This document shows, piece by piece, positions 12,605 through 22,985 of a DNA stretch of 64,000 nucleotides (within the stretch, counting starts at the first letter, position 1; every line of letters starts with the position of its first letter). The notes beneath the pieces were generated by a model, which did no database searches, was not told the origin of the DNA, and saw only the letters and a program-made list of their open reading frames with translations. Where the stretch lies: NCBI RefSeq assembly GCF_051020765.1, contig NC_134935.1:13517579-13581578 (forward strand), given 5' to 3'. Position numbers and translations under genes: made by a program. Source of the DNA: Lasioglossum baleicum. Taxonomy: Eukaryota > Arthropoda > Insecta > Hymenoptera > Halictidae.

Positions 12605-12622
12605 CGAGAGAGAGAGAGAGAG
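12605..12622. repeat. (GA)n microsatellite
   Basis: GAGAGA run of about nine dinucleotide units in a CpG-rich context. Simple repeat only. Confidence 0.8.
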
Positions 12623-13690
12623 CGAAGTGGCCCAACTCTGTGGCTGGTTCGCCGCGAGCCGCGAGGATGGCCCTGTGTCGCGTCCATGTACGAATATGGA
12701 TACACACGTCTGTATATGTATACATACATAGCTGATGTATACATTAGGGTATTAACCTAGCCGCACCTAGCTATCCTACTGTAAGACGTTTCCTTAATTA
12801 AAGCCATCGATTCGCCGTCTGATTAAACTTGGCTCGGGCTGCTGGAAACTCGAAGGGCTTAGCTCTTCACGATGGCCTTCGTCCTCTCGAAGTTCGACGG
12901 TGGTTACCTTTCACCATGAACACCATGGTCACCACTCAAGTTTTATTTACACTCGTGTCCCCGTACCATGTACCCACATCTTACATTTATACAATCGCAA
13001 TAACATTACTTCTTGTAATATACAGAAGTTACTTTATTCTGAAGTGTTCACTTCATCATATTGCATTCAGTGTAATTATTAGGTTATGGATATTTAAGCA
13101 AAATAAAAATTGTCTGTATTAATTGCTCCTTCTTTGCTTTGATAATTATAATTTAAATAGTTGGAAAATAATATATTGGTAAATTCCTGTGATGTCCACA
13201 ATCTTGAACTTCACGTATTCCAAAATCCACAATGTATTAATTTCCATCCCGTGAAAAATGATTATGCCCCACCCTCCTTAAGTTGAAGTAATCCTTCCCG
13301 ACAAGTTGTAAGTTAACGTTCGTATTCAGTAAAATATAGCTCTTACTGTTTAATATCAATTTCATATAGGAAACTTGAGCAGCAGCATTAACATGGTCCC
13401 AAGACTGCGAAGTCAATGTACAATAAATTAATTCCTGTTTGTCAGATGTGCAATATTAATTTCTTTACAAATGGCGTCTCTTCCAAACATTTCTTTCAGA
13501 ACCACTTTATTAATATTATTAATATTATGACTTGCCATGGACCAGCACAAGCAGCCAGATGAATTTTCTTTCAGACCAGAGTCAAAGAAGACCCAGATCA
13601 CTGAAGAGGCAATCCTTTTAAGAAACAAAAGGCGAACATCAACCGGACGTCGCAGTACTATGACGCGTGCTAGAGATTCGTAATGTAAAT

Positions 13691-13706
13691 GGGGGAGGGG
13701 GGGGGG
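13691..13706 (+). repeat. Poly-G tract
   Basis: GGGGGA followed by ten G (13697-13706). Such a homopolymer can form quadruplex-like structures between strands and is a sequencing-error hotspot. Confidence 0.8.
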
Positions 13707-16373
13707 TTTGTGATGCACTATAGCGGAACGAATTGGCCCAGAAAGTTCGTCTCCGTCGGATACTAATTAATGCCGAAAACTGCAATAAGCAAGGCTCGTT
13801 TGCTCGGTCGAAATGTCTTAATGAAACCCTCGGGTCTCGGCGAGTTTCTTGGTACGTCCGGGAGGGAAGTTCCAGCCACTTGTTCGAGTTCAGCGGAATA
13901 TTAATTTAGAGCCCCCGCAGACACACGCAGACGTTTTTAATCGCGGACGCTGTTATTATGTAGATTAGCTGCTGCCCGATATTGCTCTTCGTACAACAGT
14001 TTCAACGTTCCGCGTCTACTTTTCTTTATCTTGGCCACTGTTCTACAAAGATTCCCACTTTTCCTACTTCTCTGCCAGAACTTCCATATTTTCATCCATT
14101 GCAAACTACGGAAGAGCTTAACTATCGCTAGACTGCAGATTTTTACGCGGAATAAACAAATTTTTTCAAAAGTTGAATGAAGCGGGTGCCAAATATTTTT
14201 CTTGCAAACTCTGTGAAGTTTCTAAGCACTGTGACTCGAGATTTATTAATTAGAATTATTTTGCATTGGATGAACTATTTTTATATGCATTTTTAGATTT
14301 TTCACATTTTTGCCTTGAAATAAATTAAGAAAACGTTAGAACTGGTTCAATTTCCTTTGATATGTATAAAAATTTGTAAATTGTCAATATAATTCTACTT
14401 AAGGAACAACAACAATACTTACAGTGTTATTAATGGTCTGACTCGACTAATAATTAACGTAAGAGATGAGAGCCCAATTTCTTCGTGCAAAAGAACTAAT
14501 AATTTGAAAAACGAATTCATAACTTGGCAGATGAATAGATATCTGATCCTCAGATTGCCGAAACGTTCATAGATATTCCGAAATGAGAATATATCCGACA
14601 TTGGTTTACGCGTCAGCGAAGCATACCATTAGGGCGACTGTTCGGGCTAATAACCATGACGCGGCTCTCTTTACGGTATTACCATCAATTAATTTCATCG
14701 ACGAGTTTCCCCTGATAATATCGATCGGCGAAACTTCGCACATGCGGCAAACTTACCCGATTACGTAAGTACCGTAAGTACATACCGCGGGTGCTTACAA
14801 GTCTTTCGGGTCCGCGATCAAAAGTTATTAGATCGAACCTCTTATAGCACTACCGGAGCAACGTGCCTCCTACGCTTGATAAGAGGGTCGTGGTTTTACC
14901 GCGCTGCGGTACACGCGATTGAAACTACGAAACTCGAATGAAATTCCTCCTCCTGCATCCTTCCCGTTCGCCGGATACGTCCGACCTTCGTTACAAAATC
15001 AACGAAAATGAACGATTACGCTCTGGTCAGATACAACCTGTTCGTACACCATGGAGGGCATTTAAAAACATCGATACTTTTAACACTTTTAACTAAAGTG
15101 CTTAAAACCATCACCTGTCTAACAATGTTTGTAAATGATAAATTACTTCAAACGATCCAGCCTCAGAAAGCTGATCGTTGGTTCTAAGCACAAGGTGTAT
15201 GTGTTTATTACCACGGCCCTGCGGAATCAAATATAGCCGGTCGTTTGACCGAGCATAAAATTCGTCCGTGTCCTCGCCGGGTTCTTTTTGGGCAAAAAGG
15301 TGATGATCTATTCTGGACGCCGTAAGCGCAATTATTTAACACTCGTAAGTAATACAGGGGCGCTGGGCTGCGACTTAAATTAGATGTCGCGGGATCGTAC
15401 AGAGAGGAAAGAGCGAAACAGAGAGGAAGAACTCTTCTGCTAGCGGACAGGCGTAACCTTTGATAAATTTGACGGGAACGCCTAAATGGTGGCGCTAAAA
15501 GGGTAAAGATCCGCTCGCGGGACGCAACCCCTTGAAATCGGATCAAAGCGACGTCTTCGTAAATTACTCAACCCCGGTGGATGCAAACGCCTGGCCCTGT
15601 TACGAGACACCAGCCTGGGTCCCGGGACCACCTTATTTTCCGTCTGGCGCCAGCGACCGAGTCAAGGTTATACCAATAGAATAGCCGAAAGGATTTTCGG
15701 GATCTTTGCTATCCACAATCGCTGGATATCCTGGCGAATAGATCTGGTCCTGGTCGGGGATTTCAGGATTAAGTCGACCACACCGACGGACCAACGTTGT
15801 CATTCGCTTCTGGATTAACCAGTCGGGATTGATAACGTATCGGAAGGACGCGGCGAGCTCGAGACTTATGACCTACCGATGCCCTTGAACTCTGGAGGAC
15901 TCACCCTGAAGCTCATCACTCTGAAAGACACCGAAGTATGATTGTAGCAGAGAGTTCGTGAGATTCGAGGAATGCGTGGAGGAGACTAGACTCGGACCAT
16001 GACAGGAATAATTTCGAGGAAAGCGGATAACCGTTCCGCAAATTGAATCAGCAAAGTTCCAGAGTGACAGGACCTCGAACGACGGAATGTCGCTGGGGAG
16101 CTGCGAATACGACGAATCCCGTATGCGAAGGAGTTCTTGGATTTTATTTAGCACTTTCGGTGATTGAGAGAATCCATAAAGTACTCACTCGAGCCTTCTT
16201 AGCTAGGGAACGCAGCTCCGTGTTGGGTTTTGTTGTGGTCGGTGGTGTTTTATCTACTTTGGGTTCTCGTATTCATATTCTTCGGTACGGAGTGATGTAA
16301 AAGTGAAGAGGTTGGTGTACAGGGTATAAAGAAATTATATGTATGATGTGAAAATTGAGGGATTCTAAGAATA

Positions 16374-16505
16374 ATGTAATTTTAAAATTGATGTTAGAAG
16401 AATTTTCGAGTTTAAATTAATTTTAGATGAATTTTTTAGTCTAATTTAGAGGAATCCGTATAATAATTTAATTTCGAACTTAATTTTAGTGGAATTTTGC
16501 AAGAC
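16374..16505. repeat. Degenerate AT-rich tandem array
   Basis: Variants of a unit like TTAATTTTAGAAGAATTTT recur about four times (for example around 16378-16413, 16416-16440, 16441-16460 and 16465-16499). Spacing is uneven, roughly 25-40 bp. The units have drifted strongly, so boundaries are approximate. No coding meaning is seen. Confidence 0.4.
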
Positions 16506-16842
16506 TAAGAAAACGCGGAATAGAAATCCGATTTTCCGAAGCCGTCGGAACAAGGGGACAGCTGGATCGATTCTCAGATTCGGACGTCCCTGGCGTTCTC
16601 CGTTGCTCCGGGGGAATCGAAGGAGCAGATTTTTCGTGGCTCGGTCGTCGAAAAGTATAAACACTGTCCGTCCGAGTTCCTATTCCCCGTCGACAAGTGG
16701 AAATCTAAGAAATGGACTTACACTGTTCTTCGATCTCGAGTCGTTAAATATCGTCCGAGGAAGTAGGTCGAGTCGTCGGAATAAGAAGAATCGAGCGTGG
16801 TCGTCTCCCCGCTCCTCGGAAAATAGAATTTCACCGACGTTG

Positions 16843-16881
16843 GAGAAGAAGAAGAAGAAGAAGAAGAAGCAGAAGAAGAAG
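16843..16881 (+). repeat. (GAA)n trinucleotide repeat
   Basis: About a dozen GAA/AAG units with one interruption (CAG) near 16870. On the minus strand it reads as (TTC)n. This is a simple repeat in otherwise GC-rich sequence. Confidence 0.85.
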
Positions 16882-17360
16882 CCGTATCGGTTCTCCGGGG
16901 TTGTATAGAGTATATCGACTTCGGAGCGATAACGAGTCGACGATAAAATAAATTTGACGTTTCAATTTATCGATACGCTCGTCCTCGGTGTTCGGAACCA
17001 GCCCCGTACCCTTTCCTCCACACCCACCCCCATATTCCCGTTGTACCGTTAACAGTGCTGAATAACAGCCGATGTAAAATTCCCGTTGAGCTGCCGCAAA
17101 ACTTCGGGCAAAGAACCTCGGCTCCCGTGTACACGTTCGACTTCCTTTATGATATTATAGAATCCCGAGGACGGGTAACGAACCAAGTACTCGTCCCATA
17201 AGTAAATCAGTGTAACAAGCCGGTCTATCCTTCCGTTCGAGCGGAAGAGCTCGCGACGACGGCGACGGAACGAACGCAAGGAGAGAGGAGCAGCCTCCAA
17301 CTTCTTTCATCACGCCCGGCCGAGTTTCCGCGATTCGATTTAAGGGCCGATCTCGTTCGT

Positions 17361-17417
17361 GCGACGACGACGATAGACGACATAGACGACGTCGACGACA
17401 ACGACGACGTCGGCGAC
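17361..17417 (+). repeat. (GAC)n-type trinucleotide repeat with interruptions
   Basis: A run of GAC/CGA units interrupted by ATA and GTC triplets. On the minus strand, open frames read it as Ser/Thr/Val-rich sequence. It is more likely an imperfect microsatellite than a coding repeat. Confidence 0.75.
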
Positions 17418-17835
17418 AAACGAAATCTGGGACGATGACGAATTTAGAATTTTAAGCGAGACCGGCCCAACGCGATCACCGCGCCGCAATCTGAATACTT
17501 ATGCCTGCCAAAGGATCCGAGGAAGTATCCTGCAACGCGTATCGCATTCAGGAGGAACCCAACGCGTCAAGAATTCTAACTAACAAACCACGAGATACCC
17601 TGCTTCCGGGTTTTTGCCCGTTCGATTTCGTACTGCAAATGAATGTTTACTGTGATCATTATGCCTGGATTCATAGGCTATTTTTATTCAACGAAGCATT
17701 TTATTGGATAAAGGTGCAGGATAAATGAAATGCAAAACGTATGTAGACTTGATATTGAATTTATTAATTGAATTGATTTTTTGGAAGATTACTCGAGTCA
17801 TTTTTACGAAAGATTAGTTAGAAACATTCAATTTT

Positions 17836-18235
17836 CTTGATGGTCCTGTGTGAACCCATGACCCTTAAGAAATATGAAACTTTTATTCTTCATTTTTCCA
17901 AAATGTTAATTCTAAGAGTTACTCTGAATTATTAAAATTTATATCGTTCTTGATACTCCTGTGTGAGAACTATAACGCTTAAGAATTGTGCCACTTTAAT
18001 CTCGAGTCATTTAATAGTTTTATGACCCTTTAGACTTCAGAACTTGAAGAGCATTCATTTTCCGCAGATATTGTGGTTGAGGGGTATAAAGAAGACATAC
18101 CTGAGACCCTTTTGATATAGTAATCCTTCGCATTCATATGACCCTAGATCGTCCTTTGAATTCCTAAGACCCTCGGTACTGTAACTCTTTGCTTTTCCAT
18201 GCGATGTTTTCATCCCTTAAATCACCATAGAACGT
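17836..18235 (-). repeat. Drifted short-period tandem array (about 17-bp unit), minus orientation
   Basis: Read on the minus strand, this stretch contains AAAGAGTTACAGTACCG, AGGGTCTTAGGAATTC, AAAGGACGATCT, AGGGTCATATGAATGCG, AAGGATTACTATATC and AAAGGGTCTCAGG in succession, then sparser units (AAAGGGTCATAAAACT, AAGGGTCATGGGTTC). The same unit types make up the array at 38630-39178 on the plus strand, about 20 kb away. The densest part is about 18080-18220. The remainder contains longer spacers with no recognisable unit. Not coding. Possibly an ancient minisatellite or part of a dispersed repeat. Confidence 0.6.
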
Positions 18236-20072
18236 GTCTCGTTGCAAGAATATTTTATGCGGAGTTAAACATCAATTTTAATGAGTAAATCAAGCAAATA
18301 ATGTCACTGGAGAGCCTACACAGATTGAGACACTAACTACGTCCATATGATCAGATATAAAAAAATGGACGTTTCCATCCCTTAAATGGATATTCACCGC
18401 AGAATTCGTCTTGTCCCGGGGGCTTTTTGCCATCCACGTTTTCGCCAATTTATCCGGGGTGGCCTTCCCGGTAGCAAAAAGGTCTCCGAACGCCGGGTAA
18501 GGAGCCAAAGCATAGCGGATATTACTCAAACATAAATCTGAACGCAGCCATCGGCCGGATGGGGTCTGGCTCTCCGCCAGGCAGCTTCTTATAAGTCGAA
18601 ATACGCACGGGCTTTTACATGGCGTGCGTGCTCAGTCAACGGTTAACGATGTGTCAAAACTATTTTTGTTTGCCGCATTCGCGATACATTTACGAGGACG
18701 GTGTAGCTTGGGAGTCTGGCTGTCGCGAGAGATCGTACGACGTACAACTTGTTATCGCGAGCGGGGATTTAAAGTTTCGAGCCGAGGAACGACGAGCAAA
18801 ACGAGCGGGGGCCAGCAGTTTGTCACTTTCGACCACAGATTCCAGCGGTTTGGTTTCGCCCCGGTACCACGGGCTCAAAGGCGCTCATAATTATTTCGTT
18901 GGACGGGAGAAATAGTGGGAACGCCGTTTCTCCAGCAAATTGAGGTGCAGGCCGCGGGAAATATCGGTACGCCTCAACGGTGTTTAATTCGCGGCGAAAT
19001 ATGTGTCGTAAAGGGAGCAACCTGCTCGTTCCACGGAGAAAAAAACGCAGTCGAACGCGTCTGGCTGTTGGCTAACAATACCCGAGCTTCCTACGAACCT
19101 TTTTCATTCACTTTTCCCCTATGTACTCAGTTCTTACTGCAACTGCAACAACGTGGATTCGCGAGGACCCATTCTCTACATTTAGCTGGACTAAAAAGCG
19201 GAAAACATTTCATCGCGGAATCCTTGGAATGAATTTCTTAATATCTTACCATAAAATTCAATTTCATTATGATCAAACTTCAGTAGTAGCTGGAAACAAT
19301 TTTTTACTTTCACCAGATTCGTCTGGGAAATCTCTGTGTGTGCTGAAAATGATTTAGTCTTTACCTAACCATGTTTAAAATATTATGAACTTCCAAAAAT
19401 ATTTCTTTCAATACTCGATCAAAAATTCTTGTAAACATCCCTTTTCTTACACTATTCAAATGCCTCGAGTCTTTTCTACATATTTATTAATAGGTTGCAG
19501 ATTTAATGCATTTATAATGACACTAAGAAATTCAAACTTGAAACAGTGAGGTGTTTGAAATATTGAGGATGAGTGAAATATTCATCTCCTGTGCTATACA
19601 ATCACTGTGTAGACAATTTTTATTTTGTATAAAAATCAGCAATATCTCAAGATCTTCAAGAACGTGGAACAGATACACACAGAAGCAAATTAGATAAAAT
19701 AACAATTTTCTTCATAGACTGGATGAAGGCTGTTGAACCTGAGCTAGAGCGGTTCAGCGTAGATTAGGCTAACGCGTGTATTTTCGCGTACGCCAGGTGA
19801 GCATTACTGTAAATTTCCCCGGTGCATGTTTGCGCCCCGATATCGCTGGGAATATTCGATCGATCGAGGGGTTGTTCCGTGCTAATTACCGACGAACTAT
19901 GCCGCGTTCGCGCGCGCAGCAGAAAGTGAGACGTAAGAAGCTTAGCGTTTCGATGCACTAACGTAACGTCGTCTACCAACTATGGGAACGTTTCGCGTAT
20001 CGTCGGAAGCTTAGTGGTTCGCAACAACATCGCTACTGGGAGAAGTCGAGAGATCGTTTCGCATAGTCGAAC
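18236..20072. other. Non-coding stretch, no gene recognised
   Basis: No gene is recognised. Moderately GC-rich sequence spans about 18380-19230, with three or four overlapping open frames of 62-105 codons. None has a recognisable motif. 19240-19720 is AT-rich with nothing visible. Confidence 0.55.
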
Positions 20073-20186
20073 GTTGGTTTCGACGTTGAGACGGTGAAAC
20101 GTTGAGACGAGACTCGCTGAGCAATGCTGAACGATGCTGCGAGGGAAAAGAAGTCCTCGAGGATCCTCGAAGATGGTATTGAAGCC
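20073..20186 (+). repeat. Dispersed repeat copy A (pairs with 20876-20969)
   Basis: The last 21 bases (20166-20186) are identical to 20949-20969. Upstream, GTTGGTTTCG, GACTCG.CGAG and a GAGG-AAGAA segment recur in the same order in both copies, with small indels. The shared core could read in one frame as LEDGIEA, but the second copy has a different frame context, so coding is not supported. This looks like a local duplication about 800 bp apart or two copies of a short dispersed element. Confidence 0.6.
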
Positions 20187-20875
20187 ATCATATCCAATTT
20201 CCCTGCTGGTACACTATCTGCGAGGGTGGCACGCGGTTCTGCTAAGAATCCGAATAATTCTGGCCTCTTGAGCACCCATTGTGCACTCTTGAAATGGAGG
20301 ATGTACTGTATTTAACATTGTGTGGTAAAATGATTCCTGTAGAATTTAGTTTGTACAATATAGTAAGTTAGACATTTCTACTAAAAATTTAAATAATTCT
20401 TTATTCTTGAGTACTCATTCCTGCAATGTAATATGCACAGTGTTTAAAATAATGTCTTATTTACTCTGCACAGTACATCAACTTAATTTGTCTATTTTTC
20501 AACGAGAACATACACAAAATTTTAAAAATAAATCGGTTATAAATTTTGATAAATGAGCGTTAATAAAATTATGAGAACAAAAAACGTATTTTGGGGTTGA
20601 TTTCGGTGGATGGATTTTCCTTATCAAAATAATTTATAGCTGTCCACAAAATGAAAATCTACAGAGCAATTTATTATTTTTCAGGGTACTCCAGCATTGA
20701 GAAGAGGGTTAATAAAATTATTAGAGAGAGATGAAACATGTTTAAGTGTAGATGTCGGTTTGGTTGCTTTTTCTCTGTACAAGAAAATAGTCACAGTTCA
20801 GTAGCCCCTCGCGACAAGCGAAAATCGAGAGAAAGGGGAGGTCTTTTTAATTTACCAGTAAGTTTACATCGAGGG
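20187..20875. other. Non-coding stretch between two repeat copies
   Basis: Largely AT-rich, with no gene, no array and no inverted repeat recognised. Confidence 0.55.
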
Positions 20876-20969
20876 GTTGGTTTCGTTGCAACTCGGGGGG
20901 TTGACTGTGACTCGGCGAGCTCGGAGGTAGAAGAAACCGTGGAGGACTCTCGAAGATGGTATTGAAGCC
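20876..20969 (+). repeat. Dispersed repeat copy B (pairs with 20073-20186)
   Basis: Same orientation as copy A. Positions 20949-20969 match copy A exactly, and the upstream 70 bp is recognisably similar with gaps. Similarity stops after the common core; flanking sequence differs. Confidence 0.6.
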
Positions 20970-21555
20970 CGAGGAACGAAAGAACGCGCGGAAAGTCGGT
21001 GGCTCTCTGTGTGCCGGTCGGATTTTTGCGAGTTCGAGCGTGCTACGAGTTTCCAACGGGGACGGAATGCGGCAGGTTCGAGAGCGGAGTAGCTGAAAAC
21101 GAGGTCTTTCCGCGCGAACCTAACAACAAGCAACGCCACGCCGCGGAATCCGACCGTTCCGGTAACCGCTGGCATAACTTCGCGGTTCTTGAAAAGGAAA
21201 ACGTCTGAAGCAGCCCCCGTCATGCACCTCGGCATCGTTCTTCTGTTCTTCGACGATTCTCTCGCTTTTACATTAGCTGTGTGAATCGGTGGTTGATCAA
21301 GTTATGGTAGTCCATGAAAATAAATTTGCATTAAAATTCGCTGTCTGCTAATTGCTACTAAACAGACTGCTACCCACACGCAATAAACTAGGTTGTTGAG
21401 GATAGCGTAAAATTCTAATTAACCTCATCAGAAAAATATAGTAATCATCAAAAACTTGAACTACCAAAGATCTAGGTTCCAGACCACATTTTTCCACAAT
21501 GAGTGGTGAGAAACAATGTTCTACTTTCTTTATTTTCAATCTAACTTTCCAAGAA
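20970..21555. other. Non-coding stretch, no gene recognised
   Basis: GC-rich to about 21280 with overlapping chance frames, then AT-rich. Nothing recognisable. Confidence 0.5.
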
Positions 21556-21703
21556 CCAAGAATTGCAAGCACAACTACACTTGGAAATTTTTCTAATAGT
21601 ATTAGATTGCCTCAAAAGTTGGTTTCAAGATTCCAAGATTGCAAGCACAACTGCACTTGGAAACTTTTTCAGCAGTATGAGGTTGTCCCAAAAGTTCGTT
21701 TTA
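21556..21703 (+). mobile_element. Tandem duplication (77-bp period) carrying a mariner-like terminus
   Basis: Two units, 21556-21627 and 21633-21703, begin CCAAG.ATTGCAAGCACAAC and end in GGTTGTCCCAAAAGTTCGTT (unit 2) or its diverged form GATTGCCTCAAAAGTTGGTT (unit 1). GGTTGTCCCAAAAGTT resembles terminal repeats of insect mariner elements. No opposite-facing terminus or transposase frame is present. It is probably a remnant in which an element end was duplicated together with flanking DNA. The duplication is seen; the mariner link is from family knowledge and is tentative. Confidence 0.5.
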
Positions 21704-21850
21704 TTTTCAACTATCATCACAATGCGAATTCGAAAGAGTTTTTTAACGAACTCGCAATGAAATAAGTTAAACAAATTGCACAAAGCGAGTGTTGAACAAG
21801 AATGACTTTAAAAAAGAGGCACTGTATAGAATTGTCCTCTAATCTTTTGT

Positions 21851-22042
21851 CACCTGTTATGCGTCAATATACTCGTTTCGAATACGAATATGACCTTCGC
21901 TTTTGGCGGAAATTACAAGTTACCCAGATGTGCTAGTAAAAAAGTTTTCTGTGAATATCAGGGGAACATGTAATTTCCGTTAATAATGAAAGTCATATTC
22001 GTATTCAGCGCATCGAAACGAGTAGAATGACGTGTAACAGGT
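21851..22042. repeat. 192-bp imperfect hairpin (foldback)
   Basis: The left arm 21851-21925 and the reverse complement of the right arm (about 21957-22042) share ACCTGTTA, ACTCGTTTCGA, GAATACGAATATGAC and GGAAATTACA in the same order. A small insertion and mismatches interrupt them, and a spacer of about 30 bp separates the arms. No coding frame is present. Likely a small foldback transposon remnant or a potential hairpin transcript. The structure is clearly visible; the origin is not. Confidence 0.7.
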
Positions 22043-22651
22043 ACCAGAAGCTCCGGGTACCATTGTAAAGTTGAGGCAAAGAAGCAACTAAGTTATGATC
22101 TATGAGGTATAACCCCACCATTTAAATTCTCTTAAACATCCCCGAACATTTGAAACCGAACAAAGATCAGGGCAAGTCCGGGATAAAGATGTTGGCCGAC
22201 ATTTTTTGATAAGAGTCGGTGGCCGTCGTTGTGACGGGGCCCGGCCGGTGGAATTATTTCCGGAGAGAGGCTGAATCGAGATGAAACGCATCCTGTGAAA
22301 TTAGAACCTTTCCCGGTAATTAGGAAGGCAGCGTCCAATTTCTCAGAGCGACGGAGGCAAAAGCGTTTCCTTAAGAGAATGAGATCCGAAGCACGACATT
22401 CAGTAGCAGTATTTCAGTTACTTTCATTAGAGCCTCGGTAGGGAGGAGTAGCCTTAGGAGGGTGAGAGGGACAGTAGAAGGGAGGCGGCTCTGACCTCAA
22501 TTGGCCTCAAACAATTTGCCTGGCGAATTGGTCTTCCCGGCGTACTCCTTGCAGCTTGAGCACCGAGTATTTATGTATCTCCTGCTCCACCCCCGTCTAA
22601 ATGTCGATTTATACAAGGGTCAACTATTAACCAGATTTTCTACTGTAAGTA
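22043..22651. other. Non-coding stretch, no gene recognised
   Basis: Mixed composition. A purine-rich segment (GGGAGGAG type) lies around 22438-22490. No gene and no array are recognised. Confidence 0.5.
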
Positions 22652-22985
22652 CAGGGTGTTCCAAAGTTCGGAGAAGGTTCACATTGTAGTATGTGAAAAA
22701 CGGGTCACAGTGATCCAAATCCCGGCTTAGTAATGAGCAATAAAATTGGCCCCTGAAAAAAAGGGTGTTCCAAAGTTATATGTCGCGACCACTATAGCGT
22801 GATTTGGCACCTCTGGATCAGTGAAGATCTTTGATCTTTTTCTGAAGGTCAAACATTTCTTTTATTGCATTCTATAGTACCCATAGCGAAGAACAAAAGT
22901 CTCACAGGGACTATAGGTCTCAGGGGTCAACCGTGCTCTTAAAAAACAATTTTAACTCCATTTTCTACAGGGTGTCCCGAAATGG
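22652..22985 (+). mobile_element. Cluster of CAGGGTGT-type element termini
   Basis: Three same-orientation termini are stacked: TA|CAGGGTGTTCCAAAGTT at 22652, AAGGGTGTTCCAAAGTT at 22761, and TA|CAGGGTGTCCCGAAATGG at 22968. The 16-mer AGGGTGTTCCAAAGTT is repeated exactly at 22653-22668 and 22762-22777. From about 22775 to 22945 the sequence is recognisably similar to the minus strand of 26640-26844. No transposase is present. It looks like nested or truncated copies of related non-autonomous DNA elements. Confidence 0.6.

Larger units (their letters stand above)
11461..16373. other. Non-coding stretch with minor simple repeats
   Basis: No gene is recognised. Two competing 8-bp hairpins lie around 11528-11559. 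A (GA)n run is at 12605-12622. A G-run of 10, following GGGGGA, is at 13691-13706. GTAAGTAC is repeated near 14765-14780. The segment alternates between AT-rich stretches (11460-11800, 12130-12350, 12950-13440, 14150-14430) and CpG-rich stretches (13730-13990, 14580-15010, 15220-16060). Open frames up to 122 codons are scattered over both strands without recognisable domains. Confidence 0.55.
16506..17835. other. Non-coding CpG-rich stretch with trinucleotide repeats
   Basis: No gene is recognised. The open frame across 16489-16908 (139 codons) ends in a lysine run encoded by the GAA repeat and has no known domain. The stretch includes the (GAA)n and (GAC)n arrays listed separately. 17640-17835 becomes AT-rich. 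Confidence 0.55.

Noticed and set aside
16311..16330. TACAGGGTATAAAG as a possible CAGGGTG element end
   Set aside because: The match stops after CAGGGT and no family interior follows.
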